64,000 nucleotides of DNA from Agrobacterium rubi TR3 = NBRC 13261 (GTDB taxonomy: Bacteria > Pseudomonadota > Alphaproteobacteria > Rhizobiales > Rhizobiaceae), in NCBI RefSeq assembly GCF_000739935.1, contig NZ_BBJU01000014.1:62001-126000 (forward strand), read 5' to 3'. The notes below the pieces were generated by a model. That model worked only from the letters and a program-made list of their open reading frames with translations. It was not told where the DNA came from and did not search any database. The translations under genes were made by a program, and so were the position numbers. Below are positions 31,588 to 40,727 of this stretch, piece by piece. Positions within the stretch are counted from its first letter, which is position 1. Every line of letters begins with the position of its first letter.

Positions 31588-33033
31588 ATGGCTCAGTCTT
31601 ATGACGTCATCATTATCGGTTCGGGTCCGGGCGGCTACGTCACGGCTATCCGTGCTGCGCAATTGGGCCTCAAGACGGCGATTGTCGAGCGCGAGCATCT
31701 GGGCGGCATCTGCCTGAATTGGGGCTGCATTCCCACCAAGGCGCTGCTTCGCTCTGCCGAAGTGCTGGATAATTCCAACCACGCCAAGAATTACGGCCTG
31801 AAGCTGGAAGGCACGATTACCGCTGACGTCAAGGAAGTCGTCGCCCGTTCGCGTGGCGTTTCTGCGCGCCTCAATGGTGGCGTTGCCTACCTGATGAAGA
31901 AGAACAAGATCGACGTCATCTGGGGCGAGGCAAAGCTGACCAAGGCGAATGAGATCGTCGTTGGCAAGATTTCCAAGCCTATCGTCCAGCCACAGAACCC
32001 GGTTCCGAAGGGCGTTTTGGGCGAGGGCACTTATACCGCCAAGCACATCATCGTGGCTACCGGTGCGCGTCCGCGCGCGCTGCCGGGCATCGAGCCGGAT
32101 GGCAAGCTGATCTGGACCTATTTCGAAGCCATGAAGCCGGATTTCATGCCGAAGTCCATCGTCGTCATGGGCTCCGGTGCCATCGGCATCGAGTTCGCGT
32201 CCTTCTATCGCTCCATGGGCGTGGATGTGACGGTGGTGGAACTGATGGCCAATGTCATGCCGGTGGAAGATGCCGAGATTTCGGCCTTCGCCCGCAAGCA
32301 GCTCGAGAAGCGCGGCCTCAAGATCATCACCGAAGCCAAAGTTTCCAAGGTTGAAAAGGGTTCCGACTCGATCACCGCCCATGTCGAAACCAAGGACGGC
32401 AAGGTGCAGAAGATCACGGCTGATCGCCTGATTTCGGCTGTTGGCGTCCAGGGCAATATCGAGAATCTCGGTCTGGAGGCGCTCGGCGTCAAGACGGATC
32501 GTGGCTGCGTGGTCATCGACGGCTACGGCAAGACCAATGTTCCCGGTCTCTACGCTATCGGCGACGTCGCAGGCCCACCAATGCTGGCGCACAAGGCAGA
32601 GCATGAGGGTGTGATCTGCATCGAGAAAATCGCCGGTCTGCCGAATGTTCACCCCATGGACAAGCTGAAAATCCCCGGCTGCACCTATTGCAACCCGCAG
32701 GTCGCCTCGGTTGGTCTGACAGAAGCCAAGGCGAAGGAGCAGGGACGCGAAATTCGTGTCGGTCGTTACTCCTTTGCGGCCAACGGCAAGGCGATTGCTC
32801 TGGGTGAAGATCAGGGCATGGTCAAGACCATCTTTGACAAGAAGACCGGCGAACTGATCGGTGCGCATATGGTGGGTGCGGAAGTGACCGAACTCATCCA
32901 GGGCTTCGTTGTCGCCATGAACCTGGAGACGACGGAAGAAGAACTGATGCACACGATCTTCCCGCATCCGACGCTGTCGGAAATGATGAAGGAAAGCGTG
33001 CTGGACGCCTATGGGCGCGTGCTGAACGCATAA
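31588..33033 (+). CDS. lpdA: Dihydrolipoamide dehydrogenase (E3)
   Basis: E3 reoxidises dihydrolipoamide of PDH with NAD; it may also serve GcvH of the glycine cleavage system. The 481-residue flavoprotein has the FAD motif GSGPGGYVTAIRAA, the redox disulfide in GGICLNWGCIPTKALL, the NAD-binding VMGSGAIGIEFASFY and the C-terminal His-Glu pair in HTIFPHPTLSEMMKE. No lipoyl domain is fused. Start: the ATG at 31588 with AGGAAAC upstream; the in-frame ATG at 31549 is less likely. The position after pdhABC fits the dedicated PDH E3. Confidence 0.96.
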   Translation: MAQSYDVIIIGSGPGGYVTAIRAAQLGLKTAIVEREHLGGICLNWGCIPTKALLRSAEVLDNSNHAKNYGLKLEGTITADVKEVVARSRGVSARLNGGVAYLMKKNKIDVIWGEAKLTKANEIVVGKISKPIVQPQNPVPKGVLGEGTYTAKHIIVATGARPRALPGIEPDGKLIWTYFEAMKPDFMPKSIVVMGSGAIGIEFASFYRSMGVDVTVVELMANVMPVEDAEISAFARKQLEKRGLKIITEAKVSKVEKGSDSITAHVETKDGKVQKITADRLISAVGVQGNIENLGLEALGVKTDRGCVVIDGYGKTNVPGLYAIGDVAGPPMLAHKAEHEGVICIEKIAGLPNVHPMDKLKIPGCTYCNPQVASVGLTEAKAKEQGREIRVGRYSFAANGKAIALGEDQGMVKTIFDKKTGELIGAHMVGAEVTELIQGFVVAMNLETTEEELMHTIFPHPTLSEMMKESVLDAYGRVLNA

Positions 33034-33043
33034 CTACCCGGCG

Positions 33044-33074
33044 ATACCCGGGATTGCCTTGGCAAACCGGGTAT
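33044..33074. repeat. Stable hairpin between lpdA and the GlsB-like gene
   Basis: ATACCCGG pairs perfectly with CCGGGTAT, and inside them TTGC pairs with GCAA. There is no T-run on either strand, so it is not a classical terminator. It may protect or process the mRNA, or be a small palindromic repeat. Confidence 0.5.
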
Positions 33075-33112
33075 ACCATATGTCGTTGAAGGATGGTTGA
33101 CGGGAGTTCGAA

Positions 33113-33361
33113 ATGGAAAGTGTAGGCTGGATAGCGGCCATTATCATCGGTGGTTTGGCCGGTTGGTTGGCGGGCAAGCTCATGGATATGCGCTTCGGCA
33201 TTTTCATGAACATCGTGCTGGGCATTGTCGGTTCGGTCGTAGCAGTTGCGGTGCTGCGCACATTCGACGTTTTCGTGCAGGACAGCAGGCTCGGATATTT
33301 CGTCACATCTTTCTTGGGCGCAAGCCTTCTGTTATTCCTCGCCAAGCTGGTCAGGCGTTAA
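33113..33361 (+). CDS. GlsB/YeaQ/YmgE-family small membrane protein
   Basis: An 82-residue inner-membrane protein with three hydrophobic helices (WIAAIIIGGLAGWLAGKLM, IFMNIVLGIVGSVVAVAVL, FVTSFLGASLLLFLAKLV). The G-x-x-G-W-x-A-x-K and N-I-x-L-G-I-x-G-S pattern is that of the transglycosylase-associated GlsB/YeaQ group, often stress-induced and of unknown mechanism. GGGAG stands 6-7 bases before the ATG at 33113. It lies between lpdA and lipA, with 30 bases to lipA, and is probably co-transcribed with it. Confidence 0.9.
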   Translation: MESVGWIAAIIIGGLAGWLAGKLMDMRFGIFMNIVLGIVGSVVAVAVLRTFDVFVQDSRLGYFVTSFLGASLLLFLAKLVRR

Positions 33362-33391
33362 ACCGTTCAAAACGGTAGAAGCAGGTTACTC

Positions 33392-34363
33392 ATGGTCACT
33401 ATTCTCGACAGGACATCGCAGGACGAAAAGCGCATCCGCCACCCGGAAAAGGCGCATCGTCCCGACACCGAAGTCATGCGCAAGCCGGAATGGATTCGCG
33501 TGAAAGCGCCGACATCCAAGGGCTATCACGAGACGCGTGAACTGGTGCGCTCCCACAAGCTGGTGACGGTTTGTGAGGAAGCTGGCTGTCCGAATATCGG
33601 CGAGTGCTGGGAAAAGAAGCACGCGACCTTCATGATCATGGGTGAAATCTGCACCCGCGCCTGCGCTTTCTGCAACGTCTCGACCGGCAAGCCGAATGCG
33701 CTGGATATGCTGGAGCCTGAAAATGTCGCCAAGGCCGTGAAGCAGATGGGCCTGAGCCACGTCGTCATTACATCGGTGGACCGTGACGATCTGGCCGACG
33801 GTGGCGCTGAGCATTTCGAAAAGGTGATCTGGGCGATCCGCGCATCCTCACCGAACACGACCATCGAAATTCTGACACCGGACTTCCTGAAGAAGCCGGG
33901 CGCGTTGGAACGTGTCGTAGCCGCCAAGCCCGATGTGTTCAACCACAACATGGAAACCGTGCCTGGCAACTATCTCACGGTTCGTCCCGGCGCGCGTTAC
34001 TTCCACTCCGTGCGGCTGTTGCAACGCGTGAAGGAACTGGACCCCACAATGTTCACCAAGTCCGGCATCATGGTCGGTCTGGGTGAAGAGCGCAACGAAG
34101 TGTTGCAACTGATGGATGACCTGCGCAGCGCAGACGTGGATTTCCTCACGATCGGCCAATACCTGCAGCCGACGCGCAAGCACCACAAGGTGGAGGCTTA
34201 TGTCACGCCGGAAGAGTTCAAGTCCTACGAGACGATTGCCTATACCAAGGGCTTCCTGATGGTCGCATCCAGCCCGCTGACCCGCTCTTCGCACCATGCC
34301 GGCGATGACTTCGAGCGGCTGCGTGCGAACCGGGAGCGGAAATTGTTGGCTGCTGCTGAGTGA
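33392..34363 (+). CDS. lipA: Lipoyl synthase
   Basis: LipA is a radical-SAM enzyme that inserts two sulfur atoms into protein-bound octanoyl groups, here for PdhB, PdhC and GcvH. The 323-residue enzyme has the auxiliary cluster cysteines Cys61, Cys66 and Cys72 ([12 protein letters not shown]) and the radical-SAM cysteines Cys87, Cys91 and Cys94 (CTRACAFC). The C-terminal [17 protein letters not shown] contains the RSS motif whose serine ligates the auxiliary cluster. Length and N-terminus are normal. Its place after the PDH genes fits its role. Confidence 0.97.
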   Translation: MVTILDRTSQDEKRIRHPEKAHRPDTEVMRKPEWIRVKAPTSKGYHETRELVRSHKLVTVCEEAGCPNIGECWEKKHATFMIMGEICTRACAFCNVSTGKPNALDMLEPENVAKAVKQMGLSHVVITSVDRDDLADGGAEHFEKVIWAIRASSPNTTIEILTPDFLKKPGALERVVAAKPDVFNHNMETVPGNYLTVRPGARYFHSVRLLQRVKELDPTMFTKSGIMVGLGEERNEVLQLMDDLRSADVDFLTIGQYLQPTRKHHKVEAYVTPEEFKSYETIAYTKGFLMVASSPLTRSSHHAGDDFERLRANRERKLLAAAE

Positions 34364-34431
34364 GCAATCGTCGCTCGAACGTGCAATGCTACCAGCCTTT
34401 CAAATTATGGGTCCTCGGCGCAACGCAGCAA

Positions 34432-34553
34432 CCCTCATCCTGAGGTGCCCCAAAGGGGCCTCGAAGGACGTGGGTTGCGGGCCGCATGGTTGAGTTCTTG
34501 GTCGGGATGCTTCGAGGCTTAGGCCTGCGGCCAAAGCACCTCAGCATGAAGAA
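34432..34553. repeat. Imperfect palindromic intergenic repeat
   Basis: CTCATCCTGAGGTGCC...GGGGCCTCGAAGGA at 34434-34468 is mirrored by TGCTTCGAGGC...CAAAGCACCTCAGCATGAAG at 34508-34552, giving one large imperfect inverted repeat. The core words CCTGAGGTGC and CCTCGAAGGA belong to a palindrome repeated many times in Rhizobiaceae genomes (RIME-like); I assign it from memory. Only this copy is visible in the window. It lies between convergent lipA and the EamA transporter. Confidence 0.7.
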
Positions 34554-34613
34554 GGAATATGCCACGCGCTCAGCAGAAGTAATTGCTGACAACTAGCTGG
34601 TACTCTCGCCACA

Positions 34614-35546
34614 TCACCCATGCACCTTCGCCGGTCGATGCGCCTGCATGCACAACAACACACTCACCACAACGGACACAATCGCCGCGCTCTCGATCAG
34701 CGTCGGCCCGCGCTGTTCCCATATGAAGCCATAGAGCAACGCAAACAGCGTCTCGAACAGAATCATCTGCCCCACCATCGTCAGCGGAAGCAGGCGGCTC
34801 ATACGGTTCCACAGTGCGTTGCCGAAGATGGACGCGGAGATGCCGAGGCCAATGGCGACGGCGGTGAATTGCAGCCAGTCCGAACCGCTATGGACATCTG
34901 CGCTGAAACCGAAGGCGGGGATGGCGAGGGTCAGGGCCAGTCCGCCGGTAACCACGCCGGTCATCAGGTTCCATTCGTCGGCGCTGACATCATGCAGGCG
35001 CGTCAGCCACCGGGCATTGCCGATCGCGAAGGACGTCCACGAAGCGAGCGCACCGAGAGCGCAGGCGAGACCGATGATCTTGGTAAGATCGAAACCACCT
35101 TGACCCTCTGACAGGGACTGCCAGGATATCCCGAAGATGCCGATTGCTCCGAAGAGAAGCGATGGCCAGAGGCGTTTCAGGGATACGGCTCCGTGATCGC
35201 GACTTCCGATGATAGTGACGGCCACGGGCAGAAAGCCGATGATGATCGAGGTGAATGCCACGCCGCTGAACTGCACCGCGGTCGAGATGAAGACGTAATA
35301 GACGATGTTGCCGATGAGGCTCAGCCACCCCAACGCGATCCATTCCGTCTTGCCGAAACGCGACGCGACACGGCGGATTTTCGGGGCGATCAGGATCAAG
35401 GCTATGACGCCGTAGGTCAGGTATCGCGCCGTCGAAAGCTGCAAGGGCGTGAAGCCGTCAGGAATGAGCTTTGGAGCCAGAAAAATGCCGCCCCAGAGCG
35501 CACCCGCCAGCATGCCATAAAATACGCCGAGACCAGTCTTGTTCAT
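34614..35546 (-). CDS. EamA/DMT-family transporter
   Basis: A 310-residue inner-membrane protein of about ten helices, made of two EamA repeats (the first from GVFYGMLAGALWGGIFLAPKL, the second from IIGLACALGALASWTSFAIGNA). Members of this drug/metabolite superfamily export amino acids, nucleotides or other metabolites. Conserved glycines and a tryptophan in ALWGGIF fit. The AraC-type gene lies 63 bases upstream on the same strand, so it may control this transporter or share a transcript. Substrate not predictable. Confidence 0.9.
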   Translation of the reverse strand: MNKTGLGVFYGMLAGALWGGIFLAPKLIPDGFTPLQLSTARYLTYGVIALILIAPKIRRVASRFGKTEWIALGWLSLIGNIVYYVFISTAVQFSGVAFTSIIIGFLPVAVTIIGSRDHGAVSLKRLWPSLLFGAIGIFGISWQSLSEGQGGFDLTKIIGLACALGALASWTSFAIGNARWLTRLHDVSADEWNLMTGVVTGGLALTLAIPAFGFSADVHSGSDWLQFTAVAIGLGISASIFGNALWNRMSRLLPLTMVGQMILFETLFALLYGFIWEQRGPTLIESAAIVSVVVSVLLCMQAHRPAKVHG

Positions 35547-35609
35547 GCCATGTCCATTCGTTGCCGGGCGTTATCTGCCACGGCGGCGAAGGGGGTGTCT
35601 TGACATAAA

Positions 35610-36350
35610 CTACTGCGGCAGCGGCGAAAATTCGCGGCGATAGACGGCGGGCGTGGTGCCCATCGCTTTCTTCATAGCGCGGGTGAGGGCCGTTTGATCG
35701 GAAAAACCGGCTTTATCGGCAATCTCGGCAATGGGTAGAGTCGAGCTCGCCAAAAGCGCACATATCTTCTTCATGCGGATATCGGAGAGCCACAGATGTG
35801 GCGTCTGGTCGAACTGTTCCCGGAAAATGGCGTGCAACCGGCTGACGCTGATATCGGCCTGATGCGCCATGCGCTCGAGGCTCCACGGCATGAATGGCTC
35901 GAGTTCTACCAGAGCTTTGAGAACAGACAGGCGGGATATGATATCCGGGCTGTCCTCGACCAGATTTTCAACGAGTATGCGGGCCAAAAGCGAATCGCGT
36001 GCTAGCTGACGGGCATGCGTCTGCATGATTTGGCGCATATGGTGGATGAGGCGCAGCGTTGTGCGGTTCAGGTCGATAAAAGGGCTGGACGAGAAGGTGT
36101 CAAGGATTTTGGGAGACACTTTGGCCTCTTCCATATCAACGATCAGAGAGCGGTTCGGGCCTTCACCCTGTTGGGTATGAAGCGCCCCGCTATGAATCAG
36201 AACACCGCGCGAAGGCGACAACCTCTCCTGCAAACCACAGACATCGATTTCAAGCTGACCTGAGACGGGAAAGACGAGTTGCACGAAACCGTGGCGTTCC
36301 CTGGGGCGCTCTTGCGCGTAGGACCGGAGATCGACAGACACGGTCTCCAT
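35610..36350 (-). CDS. AraC-family transcriptional regulator
   Basis: A 246-residue regulator. The N-terminal ~110 residues form a cupin-like sensor domain (FVQLVFPVSGQLEIDVCG, SPSRGVLIHSGALHTQQG). The C-terminal ~100 residues hold the two helix-turn-helix motifs of AraC proteins: WSLERMAHQADISVSRLHAIFREQF and LPIAEIADKAGFSDQTALTRAMKKAMGTTPAVYRREF. Start: the ATG at 36350 with GGAAGG 7 bases upstream, better than 36365 or 36401. The EamA gene downstream on the same strand is the likely target. Confidence 0.9.
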   Translation of the reverse strand: METVSVDLRSYAQERPRERHGFVQLVFPVSGQLEIDVCGLQERLSPSRGVLIHSGALHTQQGEGPNRSLIVDMEEAKVSPKILDTFSSSPFIDLNRTTLRLIHHMRQIMQTHARQLARDSLLARILVENLVEDSPDIISRLSVLKALVELEPFMPWSLERMAHQADISVSRLHAIFREQFDQTPHLWLSDIRMKKICALLASSTLPIAEIADKAGFSDQTALTRAMKKAMGTTPAVYRREFSPLPQ

Positions 36351-36450
36351 GTGTGCACCTTCCATTTGCCCTGAGACGAAATATGGCCGCGACGCGGCCA
36401 CTGATTGTTTCGATTATCGCATGCGGGACGGGAAACCGAAAGCCGATATC

Positions 36451-36633
36451 TCAGGCTTCCGCTTCCTGCTTCACCGTCGATTCGCCACGCTTGCGCTTGC
36501 GCAGCACCGGCTTGTTCTCACGTGCCTCGCATTTGGCGACATCGATGAGATAGGCGAGCATGGGCATGCTGTTCATGGATGCCAGCTGTTTTGCGGATTC
36601 CAGAAGGTTGATGATGTTGGCAAAATCGTCCAT
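36451..36633 (-). CDS. Small conserved-type hypothetical protein
   Basis: A 60-residue protein, MDDFANIINLLESAKQLA then SMNSMPMLAYLIDVAKCEA, with a basic tail (RKRKRGESTVKQEAEA). A helical N-terminal half followed by a charged, probably disordered tail. I recall nearly the same small protein in other rhizobia, but cannot name a function. Start chosen at the ATG at 36633 with GAGTGA upstream; the frame extends to 36672 without similarity. It is divergent from the P-loop kinase at 36755. Confidence 0.65.
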   Translation of the reverse strand: MDDFANIINLLESAKQLASMNSMPMLAYLIDVAKCEARENKPVLRKRKRGESTVKQEAEA

Positions 36634-36754
36634 CGTATCACTCGGTTGTTTAGTTGCATCCCAAGGCTGCAATCGCTGCTGTTGTTAAATAACGCCGAGC
36701 CCGGTCGGGTTGCAATAGTCAATTTCTGCAAACTGCTATGCAAGGGTGAACAGG

Positions 36755-37324
36755 ATGGTTGCCGTCAACAGCATCGAGGAAGCTGCCGCGCTGGTTTCCA
36801 AGGCATCCCGTATCATGGTCGTCGGCTCTTCCGGTGCTGGAAAAACTACGCTCTCTCAGGGGCTGGCCTCTCATCGGGGACTGGAATATTTCTCGATCGA
36901 CCGTGATGTAAGATGGATTTCCGGATGGACGCAACGCGAGGCCGGTGAGCAGCGCCGTATCCTCGAAGATATCGTCCGTCGTGAACGCTGGTTGCTGGAT
37001 GGCTCCGGTCCTTCCACATTCGAGTTGCGGCTACCAAGAACGGACATCGTGATATGGATGCGATTGCCGCGCGTCACCTGCCTGATGGATATCGCAAAGC
37101 GGGTGGCCAGATATTACGGAACGGTACGGCCTCATATGGCAGAAGGGTGCCGCGAACCTTTACCCGACAGGAAGTTCCTCAGCTACATCTGGAACTTCGA
37201 GAAACACCATGCGCCCAAATTCCTGCGCAATTTCGAACTTTACGGTCCACAGGTGCCAATATTTCAGGTGAAATCCAGAGCACAGGCGCGTCAGCTTCTT
37301 GATCTTGTTCGCGCGGCGCATTAA
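36755..37324 (+). CDS. P-loop kinase, topology-modulation (FlaR)-like
   Basis: A 189-residue nucleoside/adenylate-kinase-like ATPase. The Walker A motif GSSGAGKTTLSQ lies near residue 25, and LEYFSIDRDVRWISGWTQRE, LLDGSGPSTFELRLPRTDIVIWMRLPR and a lid-like segment follow in the order seen in the DNA-topology-modulation FlaR group. Substrate is unknown; such proteins are often annotated as AAA family ATPase. Start: the ATG at 36755 with AAGGGTG 6 bases upstream; a GTG at 36746 is too close to that site. ratA follows after 9 bases on the same strand. Confidence 0.82.
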   Translation: MVAVNSIEEAAALVSKASRIMVVGSSGAGKTTLSQGLASHRGLEYFSIDRDVRWISGWTQREAGEQRRILEDIVRRERWLLDGSGPSTFELRLPRTDIVIWMRLPRVTCLMDIAKRVARYYGTVRPHMAEGCREPLPDRKFLSYIWNFEKHHAPKFLRNFELYGPQVPIFQVKSRAQARQLLDLVRAAH

Positions 37325-37333
37325 CTGCCCTTC

Positions 37334-37783
37334 ATGCCGCAATTCGAAACCCGCCGCCCTGTCAAACACTCTCCCGAACAGATGTATAATCTCGTTGCCG
37401 ATGTGGAGAAGTATCCGCAATTTCTGCCACTTTGCGATGGCTTGACCGTTCGTTCTAGAAAAGAGCGAGACACCAAGACATTGCTGGTTGCCGATATGAC
37501 GGTGGGCTACAAGGCTATCCGTGAAACCTTCACGACGCAGGTCCTGCTGAAGCCGGACGACTCTGCCATCGATGTAAAATATCTGGATGGCCCATTCAAA
37601 TATCTCGACAATCGCTGGCGTTTCGAACCGGGCGAAAATGGCGGCTGCTCGGTTTACTTTTTCATCGACTACGAGTTCAAAAGCCGTTTTCTGGGTGCCG
37701 TGATGGGCTCGATGTTTGACCGCGCGTTCCGCATGTTTGCCGAAGCCTTCGAAGCGCGCGCGGACAAGATTTACACGGACTGA
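37334..37783 (+). CDS. ratA: RatA/COQ10-type START-domain protein
   Basis: A 149-residue polyketide-cyclase/START-like protein of the RatA/Coq10 family (MPQFETRRPVKHSPEQMYNLVADVEKYPQFLPLCDG, then LDGPFKYLDNRWRFEP). In E. coli RatA was described as a ribosome anti-association toxin, while the mitochondrial homologue Coq10 binds coenzyme Q; the latter role is more likely in alphaproteobacteria. The 3' end overlaps the 3' end of the convergent cinA gene by 13 bases. It follows the P-loop kinase by 9 bases and is probably co-transcribed with it. Confidence 0.88.
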   Translation: MPQFETRRPVKHSPEQMYNLVADVEKYPQFLPLCDGLTVRSRKERDTKTLLVADMTVGYKAIRETFTTQVLLKPDDSAIDVKYLDGPFKYLDNRWRFEPGENGGCSVYFFIDYEFKSRFLGAVMGSMFDRAFRMFAEAFEARADKIYTD

Positions 37784-38274
37784 GACAGTTCGATCAGCAT
37801 CTCGAGCGCTGTCTTGACCGTCGAAAGCCGCACCTGGTCGCGCCCGATATCGCCATAGCGCATTTCGCGGTGAAGGGCAGGGCCATTACGCGTCTTGGCC
37901 GCGAGATGAACGAGGCCAACCGGCTTGAGCGGCGAACCGCCACCTGGACCTGCGATGCCCGTGACGGCAATGGAAAACTGCGCGCGTGATCGATACAGCG
38001 CACCATGCGCCATCTGAAGCGCTGTCTCCTTGGACACAGCGCCAAAACTTTCCAATGTAACGGCAGCCACGCCCAGCATGTCCATCTTCGCGTCGTTGGT
38101 ATAGGTCACGAAGCCACGGTCGACTACGGACGAAGATCCTGCGATTTCCGTCAAAGCACCGGCAATCAGCCCGCCCGTGCAGCTTTCCCCCGTCGAGAGC
38201 ATATGTCCGCGGCTGGTGAAATCCGTGATGATGCGCTGGGCCAGCGCCTCGATATCAGCCGGAAACAGGCTCAT
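37771..38274 (-). CDS. CinA C-terminal-domain protein (NMN amidohydrolase-like)
   Basis: A 167-residue stand-alone CinA C-terminal domain, the PncC family whose E. coli member deamidates nicotinamide mononucleotide. Visible signatures are [22 protein letters not shown] with the catalytic serine region, [19 protein letters not shown], and [23 protein letters not shown]. The N-terminal MoCF domain of full CinA is absent. Its ATG overlaps the TGA of ispDF (ATGA), so the two are co-translated. An NAD-recycling role would fit nadE and nadK in the window, but not as an operon. Confidence 0.9.
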   Translation of the reverse strand: MSLFPADIEALAQRIITDFTSRGHMLSTGESCTGGLIAGALTEIAGSSSVVDRGFVTYTNDAKMDMLGVAAVTLESFGAVSKETALQMAHGALYRSRAQFSIAVTGIAGPGGGSPLKPVGLVHLAAKTRNGPALHREMRYGDIGRDQVRLSTVKTALEMLIELSQSV

Positions 38275-39458
38275 GCGGGCCTCTGGCGATAGACGACTGT
38301 TGCCGTTGCGATGGCCGCAATGCCTTCGCGGCGCCCGACAAAGCCGATTGTTTCGTTGGTGGTGGCTTTGACCGAGCAGCGGTCGAGCGAGATGTCGAGA
38401 ATATCGGCCAGGTTTTCTCGCATGGCCTGTCGGTGTGGGCCGACGCGCGGTGCTTCTGCAATCAGCGAGACATCCGCATTCATGATTGTGCCGCCATTGC
38501 CGCGAACGACCTTTGCGGCGTGTTCCAGAAAGATGCGCGATGCGGCGCCTTTCCATTGCATGTCGGATGGCGGGAAGTGATCGCCGATATCGCCAGCCCC
38601 GCACGTCGCGAGCAGCGCGTCAGTCAGCGCATGAAGCGCGACATCGGCATCCGAATGGCCCATCAGTTTCTGATCATGCGGAATGAAAATGCCGCAGAGC
38701 GTCACGCCGTCGCCGTCGCCCAGTTGGTGCACGTCGTACCCATTGCCCGTGCGCACGTCCGGCAACCCGTGGACAAGCTTTTCATCGGCCATGGCGATAT
38801 CCCGTTTCAACGTCAGTTTTACATTATCGACAAGCCCATCCACCAGCTTCACAGGGATGCCTGCCCATTCGGCGATCGCGGCGTCGTCTGTGAAGTGGCT
38901 GCGACCGGACGAGGCGGCATTTCTATGTGCTGTTAGAATGGACGCGTAATCGAAGGATTGCGGTGTCTGTGCCGCGTAAAGATTGGCCCGTGACACGGTC
39001 TCACCAACGAAGCCGTCATTGCCACGCTTCAACGTATCGGCAACCGGTACCGCAGGCAGAACGGCGTTTGCGCCAGCCGAGAGGGCGTCAGCGACGCGTT
39101 GCAGGAGGTCGGCGTCGATGAAAGGGCGCACAGCGTCATGGATCATGACATGCGTGATGTTTTGGTTATCGAGCGCTTCCAGTCCTGCCAGAACCGATTG
39201 CTGACGCGTCTGGCCACCCGTCACGGTGCTGATCCGCTCGCCAGCATTCAGCCGTCTGGCGATAGGCTCGAACAAAGCACCGTCATCGGCATGGGTAACG
39301 ACCACGATATGCGTAGCCTGTGGCCAGTCCAGAAAACGGGCAAGCGTGTGCTCGATGACGGCCCGGCCGCCGATGGGACGGTACTGTTTGGGACCTTCTT
39401 CCGGTGCGCCTGCGCGTTCGCCACGTCCTGCCGCCACGATTACGATACCGATTTTCAT
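38271..39458 (-). CDS. ispDF: Bifunctional IspD/IspF isoprenoid enzyme
   Basis: A 395-residue fusion that catalyses two steps of the MEP pathway: CTP addition to methylerythritol phosphate (IspD) and cyclisation to MEcPP (IspF). The N-terminal half has [11 protein letters not shown], the nucleotide-binding signature, and HDAVRPFI. The C-terminal half starts at [11 protein letters not shown], with the metal-binding Asp/His pair, and contains [18 protein letters not shown] and the zinc-related LMGHSDAD. Fusion of both is typical of alphaproteobacteria. Start: the ATG at 39458 with AGGAAC 6 bases upstream; the ATG at 39473 is possible. Confidence 0.95.
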   Translation of the reverse strand: MKIGIVIVAAGRGERAGAPEEGPKQYRPIGGRAVIEHTLARFLDWPQATHIVVVTHADDGALFEPIARRLNAGERISTVTGGQTRQQSVLAGLEALDNQNITHVMIHDAVRPFIDADLLQRVADALSAGANAVLPAVPVADTLKRGNDGFVGETVSRANLYAAQTPQSFDYASILTAHRNAASSGRSHFTDDAAIAEWAGIPVKLVDGLVDNVKLTLKRDIAMADEKLVHGLPDVRTGNGYDVHQLGDGDGVTLCGIFIPHDQKLMGHSDADVALHALTDALLATCGAGDIGDHFPPSDMQWKGAASRIFLEHAAKVVRGNGGTIMNADVSLIAEAPRVGPHRQAMRENLADILDISLDRCSVKATTNETIGFVGRREGIAAIATATVVYRQRPA

Positions 39459-39710
39459 AGAACGTTCCTGCATTGAACCTATGTCGTTTATGCATTTCTT
39501 CAAAGGTTTACACGGGTGGTCTAGCGTTTTAGAAAACGAATGGCCAGTGGGAATGCGCGGAGTTCCGGTCGCGACCAAGCTCCCGACGTCTTCCATTTTG
39601 CTTTCCCTTTCCCGCAAAATGGCAAATCAAAAAAACAAACGAATATGTCAGCGAAAGTGCTTGGCAAGGGCACAAACACTGTCTAAAAATAATGCAAATT
39701 TCAAAAATGC

Positions 39711-40727
39711 ATGAAAGTTCACCATTTGCCCAATCCGACGCTGTCAGACCCATTTCAGATCGACACTGTCACCGTTCGCAATCGGGCGGTGCTCGCGCCC
39801 ATGTCTGGCGTGACTGATCTGCCGTTTCGCAAGCTTGCCTGGCGGTTTGGGGCTGGCCTTGTCGTGACGGAAATGGTCGCCAGCCGTGAGCTTGTGGCCA
39901 ACCGGGGAGAATCGTGGGCGCGGCTGAAGAATGCGGGCATGGTTCCTCATATGGTGCAGCTTGCCGGGCGTGAGGCGCACTGGATGGCCGAGGCGGCCAA
40001 AATCTCGGCGGATAACGGTGCTGGCATCATCGATATCAACATGGGGTGTCCCGCCAAGAAGGTGACGGGCGGTTATTCGGGTTCCGCGCTGATGCGCGAG
40101 CCCGACCATGCCCTCAGCCTGATCGAAGCCACCGTCAAAGCTGTCGATGTGCCGGTGACGCTGAAAATGCGGTTGGGCTGGGATCATGATTCCATCAACG
40201 CGCCGGAGATTGCGGCGCGCGCTGAAGCCGCTGGCGTCAAGCTCATCACCATCCACGGACGCACGCGCATGCAGTTTTACGAAGGCCGTGCCGATTGGGA
40301 TGCGATCAAGACGGTGCGCGATGTGATTTCTGTGCCGTTGATTGCCAATGGCGATGTGGAAACATCCACTGACGCTTCGGAAATCCTGCGCCGCTCGGGT
40401 GCGGACGCCGTCATGGTGGGGCGAGGGGCACAGGGTCAGCCGTGGTTGCCAGCCGTTCTTGCAGGCCATGCGCCACCGCCGCCGGAGCAGATTGCCGATA
40501 TCGCAGTCGAACATTACGAGATGATGCTGGAATTTTACGGCATTGAAGCCGGGCTTCGTCACGCGCGCAAACATCTTGGATGGTATCTGGATCGGTTTGC
40601 GCCTGACATGAAGACAGATGACAAGGTTGACATCATGACATCGAAAAACACGGCGCAGGTGACGGCACTGCTGCGTTGCTCCCTGCAACAGGGCGCGGAA
40701 ACCTCTGCCGCGAGGCAGGCCGCATGA
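39711..40727 (+). CDS. dusB: tRNA-dihydrouridine synthase B
   Basis: DusB (NifR3 in the old rhizobial literature) reduces specific uridines in tRNA, using FMN and NADPH. The 338-residue enzyme shows [43 protein letters not shown] with the catalytic cysteine, [23 protein letters not shown] and [12 protein letters not shown]. The ATG at 39711 has no clear ribosome binding site, and a TTG at 39726 is possible. It is the first gene of the dusB-ntrB-ntrC operon, overlapping the ntrB start by four bases (ATGA). Confidence 0.93.
   Translation: MKVHHLPNPTLSDPFQIDTVTVRNRAVLAPMSGVTDLPFRKLAWRFGAGLVVTEMVASRELVANRGESWARLKNAGMVPHMVQLAGREAHWMAEAAKISADNGAGIIDINMGCPAKKVTGGYSGSALMREPDHALSLIEATVKAVDVPVTLKMRLGWDHDSINAPEIAARAEAAGVKLITIHGRTRMQFYEGRADWDAIKTVRDVISVPLIANGDVETSTDASEILRRSGADAVMVGRGAQGQPWLPAVLAGHAPPPPEQIADIAVEHYEMMLEFYGIEAGLRHARKHLGWYLDRFAPDMKTDDKVDIMTSKNTAQVTALLRCSLQQGAETSAARQAA

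Noticed and set aside
31522..32967. Long minus-strand frame opposite lpdA
   Set aside because: Shadow of lpdA. The similar frames opposite ntrC (41554-43017), ntrY/ntrX (44765-45934) and sthA (9697-10464) were rejected for the same reason.
39600..39711. Sigma-54 (-24/-12) promoter before dusB-ntrBC
   Set aside because: TTGGCAAGGGCACAAAC looks similar at first, but the GC of the -12 element is missing at the right distance.
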